Source of the DNA: Symbiodinium natans | Taxonomy: Eukaryota; Sar; Dinophyceae; Suessiales; Symbiodiniaceae | Direction of reading: 5' to 3' | DNA: 64,000 nucleotides | Assembly: GCA_905221605.1 (NCBI GenBank) | Contig: CAJNDS010000191.1 | Span: 741,501-805,500 of the forward strand | Shown here: positions 22,965-34,273 of the stretch, one piece after another | Layout of the letters: each line of letters opens with the position of its first letter | How positions within the stretch are numbered: position 1 is the first letter of the stretch | The notes under the pieces: model-generated | The model's database searches: none | The model's input: the letters and a program-made list of their open reading frames with translations, nothing else | What the model was told of the DNA's origin: nothing | Position numbers and translations under genes: made by a program

Positions 22965-23075
22965 AGTAGTAGAAGAAGGAGTCGTAGTAGTAGTCGTAGT
23001 GTCGTAGTGATAGTCGTAGTCGAAGTACGCATTGTCATCACCATAGTCGTAGTAGTCGTAGTACTAGTCGTCAAA
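22965..23075. repeat. GTA/GTC trinucleotide tract
   Basis: Irregular GTAGTA, GTCGTA and TAGTCG units run over about 110 bp. A similar tract is present at 25333-25387. Confidence 0.85.
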
Positions 23076-23479
23076 AATCCGGTGGATGAGATCAAAACAA
23101 GAAAAGCCTGAGCAGACCGACCTGAGCTTGGCCCAAGAAGCGTTTACAGGACTCGCAAGGCACCAAAGACCATCTTTTTTTAGGGGCTGAGAGATGGAAT
23201 GGGCCCACGAACGCGTGGGGATCTTAGGGTCCTTGGGTTTGGGATTTCGCGGCCGGGCTTTCGGTTCGGAAGACCATGTCGCTCAAACATCTCAAAGCCC
23301 TCCAACCCAAAAACCCCCGGAATCTTTCCTGCAGGCAGAGCAGCGACAGTACGCTCAAGCTCTTTGCTGCTCAAGTCCTGCTCTGGCTTCTGGGAGCAGG
23401 CACCGGGCTTCTTCACATGAGGCTGCCCTTCTTAGGTCCCCGAGGTAGTACAGCACTGAAGGGGACCCCCCAAACAGGA

Positions 23480-23512
23480 CCCTAAACCCTAAACCCTAAA
23501 CCCTAAACCCTA
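23480..23512 (-). repeat. Interstitial CCCTAAA array
   Basis: Four to five perfect CCCTAAA units. Confidence 0.9.
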
Positions 23513-24321
23513 GAATTCAGAGAACTACCCAGATGAGAGTAGCTCGAGGACCCGTCGCGCAGATGTCTGGGGACCCTCAAGGGAAAGGGTCGAACCTCAC
23601 CACTTGCCACGATGGGCATGCTGACAACAAGCAATCAGCTCACAAAGCGGCTTATTCGGAAAGTGCCCCAACCTGGGTTTCTGCTAGGGAACCTATCTTA
23701 GGTACTACACAGTATATGTACGTAAATGTTATCTGTCCGCGTTATGGATGCGTAGTTTTGGCTCCTGAGCTGCGACCCAGCAATGCAACATTGTACCTCT
23801 GCCTGTGCCTCCGGATCGGTGAGCCCACATGTTCTTGCCTTGTAGGGTGGTTCGGATTCTGCCTCGTACCCCTAAACCCTTTTGACCCCGCGAGCTCTGC
23901 CGGGTTTCACAGCTGTCCAAGCAGCCCTTACCCCTAAACCTAAACCCTAAACCTCTTCAACATGCTGGGCCTTGAACCAGATGTCCCGGATCCGAAGCCC
24001 CTTCTATAAGGGCGGCACTGAGACCGCAGCAGAAGCCCGGAAGCCTGTGCGGGCCCTCCACCATAAGCCCCCAACCCTCAAGCCACGAACCCCTTTTGCC
24101 TCAGGCTACCGCAAACCCCCGGACTTCTGCAGCAATACCTAAACCCCTACATTCCTCAAGCCAACCCTCAACTACCGCAGCCCTCCGCACCTTTCGCTTC
24201 TTCACGCTCTTTCCGCATTCCCTCGCCTCCTTGGATCAGGGCTCCATAGGTCTGCCTAGGGTTTCGAAGCTCGGGCTTAGGATTCTCTCGGATTTGAGGG
24301 CGAGGCTTTGGAGAGGGTGGT

Positions 24322-24367
24322 TTTGGGTTTAGGGTTTAGGGTTTAGGGTTTAGGGTTTAGGGTTTAG
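24322..24367 (+). repeat. Interstitial TTTAGGG array
   Basis: About six perfect TTTAGGG units after a TTTTGGG lead-in. Confidence 0.9.
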
Positions 24368-24626
24368 TGCTTTAGGGGCGTCTGTCCTTTCACAAAGGAA
24401 GCTGCAACTGGGAGTCCTAGGGTGGCGTAGAAGACAGGGACTGCACAGACACGCTTGCCCCAATCTTGCCGAAAGCGTTTCAAGGAGTCAGGTTCTTCCC
24501 TTGACGCCTGCTCATACCGCACTTGTCTTTATGTGGCTTCCAGGTTTTCGAGGGGTTTTTCGGCCCCTTGCAGCAAGCTTTGCCCCTGAAGGAGGGGGGC
24601 CGCTCCTTAAGGCGCACTCGCCACAA

Positions 24627-24804
24627 GTAGGGTTGCGGGTTGAGGGTTGAGGGTTGAGGGTTGAGGGTTTAGGGTTTAGAGGGTTTAGGGTTTTTTTTGC
24701 CACCCGACTAGCCACAGCAATGCGGGGTACTGGGGTTTAGGGTTTAGGGTTTAGGGTTTAGGGTTTAGGGTTTAGGGTTTAGGGTTTAGGGTTTAGGGTT
24801 TAGG
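24627..24804 (+). repeat. TTGAGGG block, conserved flank and TTTAGGG array
   Basis: Four TTGAGGG units (24640-24667) pass into TTTAGGG, then T8, then a GCCACCCGACTAGCCACA flank seen at other arrays. A run of about ten perfect TTTAGGG units (24733-24804) follows. Confidence 0.9.
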
Positions 24805-26620
24805 GAACCAGGCGTGCGTGATCTTCTTCTCCCCCGCACAAGAGGAAGCGGGGAGACCCAAACCCCATGCCAGCAGGGTCCGAGGGCATCTGCGGCCGAA
24901 CGCTCGGTGTGAGACGCGGGGTGGGCTGAGACGAGTTTCTGTTTGATGAGATATCTTTGGCACATCCTGCACAGCACCATGCCATCAGACCCTCTCTCTC
25001 TGAGCTCCATGTCTCCCGCCCTCTCTCCTGAGGTTGCAAGCGAGCTATCCTCCATTCCTAGCCTGCACGAGCTAGTCATTTCAATTTCTGGGCATGCCAG
25101 GGCACCAGTGCTTGATGAACTGCGCGCCTGGTCAGCCATTGGCTTGAAGTTCAGGAGCTTTGGGTCAGAGCGCAAGGTCGCGGGGGTCTGGCACGTAGGT
25201 TGTAATAACGAAGCAAAAACGACTATCCATGGACATTCAGAGAAGTAGACTTAGACTTGACAAGAATAGCAAAACAAGCAACATGGCTTTACTCATAATT
25301 TCACTCCTACTTCTTTCATGAGAAGCAATCGTTGTCGTGGTGGTGGTGATGGCAGTGGAAGTAGTAGGGTAGTCGTCGTAGTAGTTTATTACCCAAACCC
25401 ATTTCAAAGCTGGGCTCTCTGGCGTGCCTAAACCCTTTGGGACCCTTTTTTGCTCTAAACCTAAGCCCTAAACCCCAAACCCTAAACCGTAAACCCTTTT
25501 TTGAACCCGTGCTGAGGCCGAGGCGTGTGACGACAAAGTGTCTGCACTCACGCGCTCCGAGCGGCCGTGTGCAAGCAACGAAAGCAAACTACTTTATGCT
25601 CCGAACCTTTCAGCATCCAATCGGTCAATCAAGAGCGAGACTCTGAACTTTCACCATCCAACTATCAGGGACAACGGAGAAGGAAACCAAGACTCCCTGC
25701 TGTCACATCGTAGCCCTGACCCTTGCCACATCACGTATGATCACATCCATGAGCGTGCTGTCACACAGGATATGAAACATGTGCAAGCCGCCTAAAATGT
25801 GAAGGTATCGCAAAGAGGTGATGACATCTCCATAGAAGTACTGCCACCCAAACTCGGAATCAAGCCAAATACAGTAGCACGACTGCATATCTTTGCCAGT
25901 ATCGCCCGGACACCCCGCAACAAGGAAAACTGTGCGAAGCCACGCTATGGTAGGCTTGACTGCATCTCGCCAACTAGCCAACGGGTTGGCATGTAAACCC
26001 TAAACCCTAAACCCTTGGGCCCTAAACCCTTTGGAACAACACATGCGAGGCCATTCTTTCTCAGCCTTCAGCTAGGCCCGCTTTGACCCAATGACAAACC
26101 CTTGTGAATCACCGGTGGCGCAAGAGCCCGAGTGTCCGATGACTGCAAGCATAAACCCTTTGGAACCTAAACCCCAAACCTCTCAACCTGAAATATTTGG
26201 CGGAACGCTTGGGGGGCCGCTGCGGGGAAGCAGCGCTGAGCAGAAGGAGGGTCCCTCAAGCGCGGCACGCCCGAAAAAGTCCCAAACCTCAAGCCCACGA
26301 ACACCTACAATAAGCCCCGAACCTTCAACCCCTAACTTTGAACTTAAACCTTGGGGCTTGGGGCTTTTTCGAGGTTCACGGGGGTCACAGTGCGTCGGCC
26401 GCCCTGCCTCCGGCAAGCTTTGCAGAACGTCAGGTGCCCGCACGCCTCGGCTCGCCACGAGTGGGCTAGGGATTGAGGGCTTGTGGGCTTGTGCGGGAGT
26501 TGCTTTTGCAACCGACCTGAACGCTTCGGGAGGAAACCCCCCCCTGCCGGCCGGATGCAGAGCTGACAATGTCGGCGTCTTTGGCTTGGCAAGCGAGGCA
26601 AAGGCCATCCTCACAGCCAA

Positions 26621-26728
26621 GGGTTTAGGGTTTAGGGTTTAGGGTTTAGGGTTTAGGGTTTAGGGTTTAGGGTTTAGGGTTTAGGGTTTAGGGTTTAGGG
26701 TTTAGGGTTTAGGGTTTAGGGTTTAGGG
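26621..26728 (+). repeat. Interstitial TTTAGGG array, about 15 units
   Basis: An uninterrupted run of perfect TTTAGGG heptamers. Both flanks are ordinary non-repetitive sequence, so this is interstitial and not a chromosome end. Confidence 0.95.
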
Positions 26729-27423
26729 ATGTTTCGGGGTTCGGAGGTCGGGTCTCTACAAGTACGGTTTGGGAGGTTTAGCGGCCTGTAGCAACTGGCA
26801 TAGCAGTTGACCCAGCGGGTGAGAGCTTGTCGGACGAAACCGAGACCCCGCTCAATGCGCCTGAGCCCCTAACCCCCAAACCCTTCACCCCAAGCCCTGT
26901 CCTCCCGCTGGGCGATGGGGGTCGCCTCATGATGGACCTCCTGTCCGTTGGACTTCGAAGGACCCGGCAAATTGCTGAAGGGTTGGACTAGACACATCTT
27001 TGCAATCAGACGGCCCCAGGCATGGGCACCTATGGGAAGACGAATTCTACTCACGCCCCATCGCTTTTGTACGAGCAGCAAGGTGACTCGACAGCCGCCC
27101 CCGCCCCCACTCCACTCCGATTTCCCGCAGAGCGAGCGCCAGGGTTATAAAGCCTCGACCTTCCACACCTTAACACACTCATGAACCGAGCCATGTCCAG
27201 CTGCTGCTCATTTAGAGTGGAGCTCAAGCTTAGCGTTGAGCCCTACCTGTCTGTTTCGAAGAAGGGTTGCATAAGCCTGAAGGCCCTAAGCAACCCTAAA
27301 CCCTAAACCATCCTAAACCCTAAACCCATCCTAGACCCCCCTCGCCTCCGTCGCCTCCGGAGCTTCGACCGTCTCTGGCCTCGGCGCTGGCGATATATAC
27401 AGGGGACTTTTAATCATTAGAAT

Positions 27424-27598
27424 AGGGTTTTTGGGGTTTTAGGGATTTTAGGGTTCAGGGTTCAGGGTTCAGGGTTCAGGGTTCAGGGTTTAGGGTTTAG
27501 GGTTTAGGGTTGAGGGTTGAGGGTTGAGGGTTTGGGGTTTAGGGTTTGGGGTTTAGGGTTTGGGGTTGAGGGTTTAGGGTTTAGGGTTTGGGGTATAA
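27424..27598 (+). repeat. Mosaic of telomere-like variants
   Basis: Successive blocks are TTCAGGG (five units, 27454-27488), TTTAGGG, TTGAGGG (three units), then alternating TTTGGGG and TTTAGGG. The block structure points to repeated local amplification. Confidence 0.9.
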
Positions 27599-27784
27599 AA
27601 TTAGAGTGACCGTAAGGGAAATAGTAGTAGTACAACTCAGTTTCAAGGGCCGTTTTGGGCTTCGTTTGGGTTTTGGGAGTTCCGGCGCTGGCAGCCTCTC
27701 ACGCACGGAGAAGCTGGGGCACCGCATGCTGAGGTCGAACTGCTAACCTACGTTGGATTCTGAGCACACTCATCCCCTTAGAAC

Positions 27785-27900
27785 CTCAATAAAAATAATA
27801 TGTTTAATATCCTCTTGGGTTTTATGTAAACAAATAAAAAAACAATAATAATAATAAACACAATATATATATATATATAATTATATTTATTTATTTCCCA
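27785..27900. repeat. AT-rich tract
   Basis: AATAAT and TATATA units in an A+T-rich stretch, including a TATTTATTTATTT end. Confidence 0.75.
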
Positions 27901-28255
27901 AGGGGGATATAGAATCCGCCCCGGAGCCGTGTCCCTGAACCGCCCAAGACCTGAAAGGTCAACGCCAACCACCTTGCAGACTCTAGACAAGACCGAGGGA
28001 TACCGAGGGACTGGCACGTGCATGTTGCTCACTCTTTGCAACACTCAAACTCCCCAATTAACTCGTGGGCCCACGTGTAATGAGGCCACATCTTGTGAGG
28101 GGATGTCGCTTTGTTGGGCCCAGGTCGCGTGCACAGGTCCTATGTATCACTTAGTGATCTTCGCATCTATCATGCTGCCAGTTGTCGCGGGAGTCTCGGC
28201 CGTTGGACTCTCAGTCGGCGCTGCCTCGCGTGGTTTAGGGGGGCTCGCGAAAAGC

Positions 28256-28369
28256 AATCCAACGAAAGGGAGGGGATGGGGGGGGAGGAGGGGGGATGGG
28301 GGAGGAGGGGGAAGGGGGGAGAAGGGGGAAGGGGGGAGGGGGGAAGGGGGGAGGGGGAGGGAGGGTGGT
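28256..28369. repeat. G-rich purine tract
   Basis: Runs of four to six G separated by A, GA or T over about 100 bp on the plus strand. It fits many G-quadruplex patterns (G3+ with short loops). Poly-Gly frames are artefacts. Confidence 0.8.
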
Positions 28370-28918
28370 AGCTGTCTTGACATCTTCGCCTACATCATAG
28401 TAGCTGCCGTGAGTGGCAAGCACGCCCAGGAACTGCCAGAGCCTAAGATTCCGCGCTCGAGAACGCAGGCGACATCTCCCAAAACCCGAAGGCACCCGAA
28501 ACATCCTCAAACAATGGCCGGCCAAACCTTCAACCTCATCAACCCTATAACTCCCCCCCCCCCCACCCCAGGTTCTCATGACTGGTGTCCCGTTTTTGGG
28601 GAACCTAGAATGTTAGTACAAGGCCGTACATTTAGGAAACCCGACTAGAAGAGCCCATAGATTCCATCGTCCTTCAAATGAAGCCCTCAACACGACTCAC
28701 CTTGGGTGCCTCCGCGGCTTCGTCCTGAAAGACAGCTGTGGCTTCCTCCCGGCGCTCCTTCCTCTGCAGCTTTAGTAACTAAGGGTTTTAGGGTTTAGGG
28801 TTTAGGGTCAGGGATTTGGTGGCTTCGACTCTCACACTAGCATGCGCGGGCGAGGATCCTGGTACGAGTGCCGGTGAAAAGCATGGGTCCCCAGACTCCC
28901 ACACACAAGCAGGGTTTA

Positions 28919-28960
28919 GGGTGTGTGTGTGTGTGTGTGTGCGTGCGTGTGTGGGTGTGT
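28919..28960. repeat. GT microsatellite at gap edge
   Basis: A GTGTGT tract with GCGT variants runs directly into the assembly gap. Confidence 0.9.
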
Positions 28961-29060
28961 NNNNNNNNNNNNNNNNNNNNNNNNNNNNNNNNNNNNNNNN
29001 NNNNNNNNNNNNNNNNNNNNNNNNNNNNNNNNNNNNNNNNNNNNNNNNNNNNNNNNNNNN
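28961..29060. other. Assembly gap of 100 N
   Basis: Exactly 100 N separate a GT repeat from a CT repeat. The round size suggests a placeholder of unknown true length caused by the microsatellites on both sides. Confidence 0.98.
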
Positions 29061-29106
<46 letters not shown>

Positions 29107-29336
29107 TCTCTCCCTCTCTCTCCCTCTCTCGCTCTGTCTCTCTGTCTCTCTGTCGCTCTGTGTCTCTGTCTTTCTGTCTCTCTGTCTCTCTGTCTCCCTG
29201 TCTCTCTGTCTCTCTGTCTCTCTGTCTCTCTGTCTCTCTGTCTCTCTGTCTCTCTGTCTCTCTGTCTCTCTGCTCTCTGTCTCTGTCTCTGTCTCTGTGT
29301 CTCTCCGTCTCTCCGTCTCTTCTCTGTGTCTCTCTG

Positions 29337-29432
<96 letters not shown>

Positions 29433-30188
29433 CCCTTCTCTGTCCTCTGTCTCTCTGTCTCCTCTGTCTCTCTCTGTCCTCTGTCTCTCTGGTTCTCTTT
29501 CGTGTCTCTGTCCTCTCTGTCCTCCCTCTTTCTCTCTGTCTCTCTGTCTCTCTGGCTCTCTCTGTCCCTCTGTCGCTCTGTAGCTGTTCTTTCTCTCTGT
29601 CCTCTCTGTGTCTCTCTGTCGTCTCTTTCTCTCTGTCCTCTCTGTCCCTGTCTTCTCTGTCCTTCTTCTCTGTCCTCTCTGTCTCTCTGTCACTCTCTTC
29701 CTCTCTGTCTCTCTGCTTCTCTTCTCTGTCTCCTTCTCCTCTGTCTCTCTGTCTCTCTGCGTCTCTCTGTCTCTCGTCTCTTCCTGTCTCGGTCTCTCTG
29801 GCCGCCCTCTGCTCTCTGTCCTCTCTGTCTCTCTGTCACTCTCTGTCTCCTCTGTCTCTCTGTCTCTCGTCTCTCTGTCTCTCGTCTCTCTGTCTCTCGG
29901 TCTCTCTGCCTCTCTGCCTCTCTGCCTCTCTGCCTCTCTGCCTCTCTGCCTCTCTGCCTCTCTGCCTCTCTGTCTCTCTGCCTCTCTGTCTCTCTGTCTC
30001 TCTGTCTCTCTGTCTCTCTGTCTCTCTGTCTCTCTGTCTCTCTGTCTCTCTGTCGCTCTGTCTCTCTGTCTCTCTGTCTCTCTGTCTCTCTGTCTCTCTG
30101 TCTCTCTGTCTCTCTGTCTCTCTGTCTCTCTGTCTCTCTTTCTCTCTTTCTCTCTGTCTCTGTTTCTCTCTTTCTCTCTGTCTCTCTG

Positions 30189-30231
<43 letters not shown>

Positions 30232-30480
30232 GTCTCTCTGTCTCTCTGTCTCTCTGTCTCTCTGTCTCTCTGTCTCTCTGTCTCTCTGTCTCTCTGTCTC
30301 TCTGTCTCTCTGTCTCTCTGTCTCTCTGTCTCTCTGTCTCTCTGTCTCTCTGTCTCTCTGTCTCTCTGTCTCTCTGTCTCTCTGTCTCTCTGTCTCTCTG
30401 TCTCTCTGTCTCTCTGTCTCTCTGTCTCTCTGTCTCTCTGTCTCTGTCTGTCTGCCTGTCTGTCTGTCTCTCTGTCATTC
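29061..30480. repeat. 1.4-kb CTCTGT/CTGT microsatellite
   Basis: CT units at the start change to TCTCTG hexamers, a TGTC block at about 29337-29431, degenerate CT-rich DNA, a CCTCTCTG block near 29905-29990, and then long near-perfect TCTCTG arrays to about 30440. Several long open frames (Leu-Ser-Val-Cys on plus, Arg-Asp-Thr-Glu on minus) are wholly repeat-derived and are not genes. Confidence 0.95.
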
Positions 30481-30839
30481 TGTGTGTGGTGCTTTAGTTT
30501 TTCTTGGGCGCTCCGGGTTCCAGGGTGAGGCGTTCACGTATCCCAACTGGTAGACACAGGCAGTCTTGCAGCCAATCACGTCATCGTGGCGCGAACTCAA
30601 ACTCCGTTACATCAATGCCTGGCTGACCCTGGCTTTGCCAAACTCTCCCCCGACATGTAGGCAAGACAAGATGTGTGCAGGCCAGCGGCACGTTCGAGGC
30701 CCTAGTCGCGACCGGAAGGAGTTGATGTCAGGTGAGCATCGGGAGTTTAGACTCAGTAGCACTACAGCGTGTCGAGATCTTAGGCTGCCAGTATCCTGAG
30801 CTATTCTGCCGACGGCTAATCTGCAATGCAAACACCTGC

Positions 30840-31290
30840 GTGTTGAACTGTGCAGCGAGTGCGCTGGCTGCCAGGTACGAGACTGAGAATGTGTCCTCGC
30901 CAAGAGATTGAGCCAAGCTGCGGGCCGGCAACTTGACTGTCAGCAGCCCTTCCAAGCATACTACTCTCGGATGTGTCCCAGTGTTAACTCGCAAAACAGG
31001 AAGAGGCCAACCTCAAGCGCTGCACAGACACCCACACACCCGCGCGCGCGCGCCATCACCGCCGAACTCTCTCCGGCGCGTCATTTCCATCAACCTTCCG
31101 CCCTTCCAGGGCCCACAAGATGCCCAGCTTACCTCAACAGAACCCCGTGCTGCCTTGAGGTCGATGGCCACCAGAGCAGAGCTCGCGCCAAGAATGCGCG
31201 ACAGCTTGCTGTGCACAAAGGCAGAGTAGCCACGCCTTGCACAGACAAGGCTTTGGCTTTCGGGGAAGAAGTTGTACGGTGCGGTTACCA
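30840..31290 (-). CDS. Possible exons of an unrecognised gene
   Basis: Two minus-strand segments look coding. The first (about 31120-31280) reads SLVCARRGYSAFVHSKL and on to AARGSVE, and ends at a good splice donor, GAG followed by GTAAGC. The second (about 30840-30965) reads VCLEGLLTVKLPARSL and on to ALAAQFNTQ, ending at CAG followed by GTGTTTG. The strand matches neighbouring genes. I could not join the two with matching phase, so the model is incomplete. No domain is recognised. Confidence 0.3.
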
Positions 31291-32455
31291 AAGGTCATTC
31301 GAAGTTGCCTCTGCATTTCGGTTGAATGAGTGTTGGAAATTGGGCTTTGCAGTGTCCGGATTCTGAATTCAGGCGATCCAGGTCTTGAGACAGTGAAGCT
31401 GCACTCATCCCAGCACGATTGCCCTTCTCAGCGGTTGGAATGCATCTCGTCGCCACCTACTTCGGCCACCTCCCCGTTGTACCCTGCAACATGTGAGCAT
31501 TGCCTGGGCCATTTCGAGCCCTGGCACAGCTTCACACACCCTTTTCAGGGACACCCCAACTCCGATCTTGGAGGGCGCGCTCCCCCTTGCCTGGTCTGGA
31601 GACTTTGGGCAGCCACTGATCCTGCGCACCAGCAGGGGGGTCCCTCCTGAAGCCTGACCCCAAAAGCACGATGAACTCCTCACGACCTGAGGCCACATGC
31701 TCACTTCCACAGGAAGCAGCTTCCCAGCCGCTTCCCGGGGAACAAAAGCAAACGCAGATGCGTGAGCTCGAATCAAAAAAGCCTGCGTCCTGAAACTACC
31801 AACCTCCCCGACCCTCAGCTGCAACCGATTCCTGCTGCGTGATAGTGGAGGAACCTGGGCGCGCGAGGGTTTAGGGTTTTTGCCACCCGCCAAGCAGGAT
31901 TTAGGGCTTTTTTTGGCATGGGGTTTAGAGTCTTTTAGGGTCGCAAAGCTCACGGAAAATGCGCCAGAGAATTGTCCAGCGGGGCAGAGCTTGGTTGCGT
32001 CCCAGGTCACGCCCTGTGACGTGTAGGCGAACTGCCAAAAGGCTTTTGCTTCTGCCACAAGCCACCACGAGCCTGGAAGCCCAAGAATATTCAACCTCAA
32101 CCCACAAGCCCCTAGGTGCTGGACCTAGCCCTTCCCCACGCTCTGCAGACACTGGTGCGGCCACGGTGGCTGTGACGGAAAGGCGCGCCTCAGCGCCGTG
32201 AGCGTGCCAAGGCCTCTTTTCGGGATTTGGGCATCTCCCAACAGCTCGGACAAACCAGGCAGTTTTGAAGTCTAGAGTTTCTCAAAGGCTGGCGCTGAAA
32301 CATCAACTCCAAGCCCTGTGCACCAGGACGTGCAAAATTCCCCAAACCCTTCAAATGAAACTCCAAATCCTGAACGTTTTTGCCCCTAAGCCACACTCTC
32401 TCAACCCTAAACCCTTTTGCCACTGGACTGCGGACAACTGCCAGGAAAAATCCGA

Positions 32456-32573
32456 AACCCCAAACCCAAACCCTAAGCCCTAAACCCTAAACCCGAAACC
32501 CCAAACCCTAAACCCCAAACCCCAAACCCTAAGCCCTAAACCCTAAACCCTAAACCCAAAACCCAAAACCCTC
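32456..32573 (-). repeat. CCCTAAA-type array
   Basis: A mixture of CCCTAAA, CCCCAAA, CCCTAAG and CCCGAAA units in the C-rich orientation. Confidence 0.9.
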
Positions 32574-32650
32574 AAGTCACGCCTCCGGGAGCTCCGGCCA
32601 ACCTGTGGCTCGTATGATGCTCTTGGCAAGGATCGAAAAACGACCATTGA

Positions 32651-32808
32651 GTTTAGGGTTTAGGGATGTTTAGGGTTTGGGGCTTGGGGTTTAGGGTTTA
32701 GGGTTTGGGGTTTCGGGTTTGGGGTTTAGGGTTGGGGTTTAGGGTTTGGGATTTGGGGTTTGGGGTTGAGGGTTTAGGATCTGGGGTTTTGGGTTTTGGG
32801 TTTAGGGG
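32651..32808 (+). repeat. TTTAGGG/TTTGGGG mosaic array
   Basis: G-rich orientation units of several variants. With the preceding C-rich array it forms an inverted pair around about 77 bp of unique DNA. Confidence 0.9.
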
Positions 32809-32940
32809 CGAAGCAGTCTTTTCAACTTTGGAAGCAGGCCATGTGACTTCGCAGGCCTACAACAAAGAAAGGCTTTAGTCGAACAAGCTCTGATTCTCTC
32901 GCAGGCGAATGTCGTATCGGCAAGTTCTGCTGCGTAACTT

Positions 32941-33016
32941 GTTTAGGGTTTAGGGCTTAGGGCTTAGGGTTTAGGGTTTAGGGTTTAGGGTTTAGGGTTT
33001 AGGGTTTAGGGTTTAG
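32941..33016 (+). repeat. Interstitial TTTAGGG array
   Basis: About eleven units, mostly perfect, with two GCTTAGGG variants near the left end. Confidence 0.9.
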
Positions 33017-33205
33017 CTTTAGTAACCGCATGTCGGGGGCATTCCTGCTAAAAATGCCACTATGCTGGACGATGCACTTTGTCGGCAACAGAACTTGCCC
33101 GAACGAAGCAGCCTGCCCAAGCTACATCGAATTCTCCGTAGTGCGTTCCATTGTGCACGATTCCCAGCTTGTGTTCAGCGCCTGGCCTTTGGAGCTTGGA
33201 GCTTC

Positions 33206-33248
33206 AAACCCTAAACCCTAAACCCTGAACCCTGAACCCTAAACCCTT
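33206..33248 (-). repeat. CCCTAAA/CCCTGAA short array
   Basis: Six units mixing CCCTAAA with CCCTGAA variants, directly left of the 33.5-kb gene. Confidence 0.85.
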
Positions 33249-33471
33249 TTGCAGCAGGCTTGCAGAAGGTCCTCGCCTGGATGATGAGGTCACAACCCTA
33301 AGAATGAAACTCACCCTTGTCTATGACAAACGGGCCAGTTGACGAGCCCATGATGAACTGATGCTATTAAACAGGACTACATATGAGAACTGACGAAAGA
33401 GCCGTTCATGGATTAACGGCTGAAAAGATTGCATAGCCCACTCCTCACTGGTTCAGACATAAACGCCCCTG

Positions 33472-34164
33472 CTAGACCGGGCAGCCTCCATAGTTGCGGA
33501 TCTCTGCTCGAATGCACACGCAGGCACGAATAAGCCATGAGCGCTGAGCACCATGCGGGAGTCTTCGATGTTCTTCACGAAGATCAGCCAGGACCGACTG
33601 TAAGCCCCTTACAGCCTCTTCATCATTAGCCGCTAGCGCGGCATACCTGTGCACAAAGCCCTCCGGATCTTCAATGAAGGACGGGATAGCTTCCACGGTC
33701 GTGGCAGTAAGCTCGTCACCTCTGGCTTCCGATCGGTCATGCACCTTCTGGGGTGCGAGCTTCACGTTTGCACCAGCGCCCACGTTTGAAATATCTCTAT
33801 GCGATCTGGAATCTGTAGCCAGGTGTGTATGCCCAACTGCAACGAAAGCCTCGTTTTCACATGCGCACGTGTCAGGATTTGTCAGCGAGCCACCGCTATG
33901 TCCTGCTGTAACACCGCCGTCTGCTTGAGCATCGCCATGCCCAGGATTCACCAGAGTCAGATGCTCAACCAACTTGATGGGAACCCGTGCGTGAACGCTG
34001 CACCCTGCATGTGAATCCAGCGACGACTGTCTCTGTTGCCTGAGGACACTCATGGCGGCCCACAAAAGGCTTTCCACTTCGGACGAGATATTGGAATTTC
34101 GCACCTTCCGCAAAGCATAGCCGAGGCACGAATACAGCTTGCCCATGTCCCTGTCTGACACCAT
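33472..34164 (-). CDS. Hypothetical protein
   Basis: A minus-strand frame of 230 codons runs from ATG at 34164 (MVSDRDMGKLYSCLGYAL) to a TAG at 33472. The frame stays open upstream to about 34215, where a CTTGCAG acceptor-like site occurs; that could be the spliced-leader addition site, or the frame could be an internal exon. The middle is Gly/His/Asn-rich and low in complexity. The C-terminal half is charged and probably helical (FIEDPEGFVHRYAALAANDEE, VLADLREEHRRL). No signal peptide, membrane segment or known family is recognised. Mixed composition and unidirectional placement support a real gene; function unknown. Confidence 0.5.
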   Translation of the reverse strand: MVSDRDMGKLYSCLGYALRKVRNSNISSEVESLLWAAMSVLRQQRQSSLDSHAGCSVHARVPIKLVEHLTLVNPGHGDAQADGGVTAGHSGGSLTNPDTCACENEAFVAVGHTHLATDSRSHRDISNVGAGANVKLAPQKVHDRSEARGDELTATTVEAIPSFIEDPEGFVHRYAALAANDEEAVRGLQSVLADLREEHRRLPHGAQRSWLIRACVCIRAEIRNYGGCPV

Positions 34165-34238
34165 TGCGAGGACGAGTCCACAAGTGATGTAACGACAAAT
34201 TGGCACGAATTGTTCCTGCAAGTTACCCGCGTTGGGTC

Positions 34239-34273
34239 TCGTAGCCGAAATACCCTTGAGCCGTAGCCATTTT
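34239..34273 (+). other. Spliced-leader-like relic
   Basis: CCGTAGCCATTTT at 34261-34273 is identical to the first 13 conserved bases of the dinoflagellate spliced leader. A second CGTAGCC lies exactly 22 bp upstream, one leader length away, and TTGAG separates them. The 3' half of the leader is absent: a CCCTAAA array follows directly. It lies just upstream of the minus-strand gene but in the opposite orientation, so it is a relic or a chance match, not a functional leader gene. Confidence 0.4.

Larger units (their letters stand above)
15984..33471. other. Long repeat-dominated intergenic region
   Basis: About 17 kb has no confidently supported gene. It holds many TTTAGGG and CCCTAAA arrays, AT-rich tracts, family A MITE copy 2, a GTA/GTC tract, a G-rich block, a CTCTGT tract with an assembly gap, and exon-like segments at 22.6-22.8 and 30.8-31.3 kb. 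Long frames over 28.8-30.5 kb are purely microsatellite. Frames at 24.8-25.2 and 25.7-26.0 kb look mildly protein-like but have no recognisable domain. Confidence 0.55.

Noticed and set aside
27929-28648. 239-codon plus-strand frame with a hydrophobic segment
   Set aside because: Much of it covers the G-rich tract, and the rest has no recognisable motif; strand is opposite to the gene array.
28788-30553. Very long open frames on both strands (up to 561 codons)
   Set aside because: They are translations of CT/CTCTGT microsatellite DNA and cross a 100-N gap; the residue pattern follows the repeat in every frame.
31405-32100. 231-codon minus-strand frame
   Set aside because: It passes through telomere-like units and has no coherent domain or splice context.
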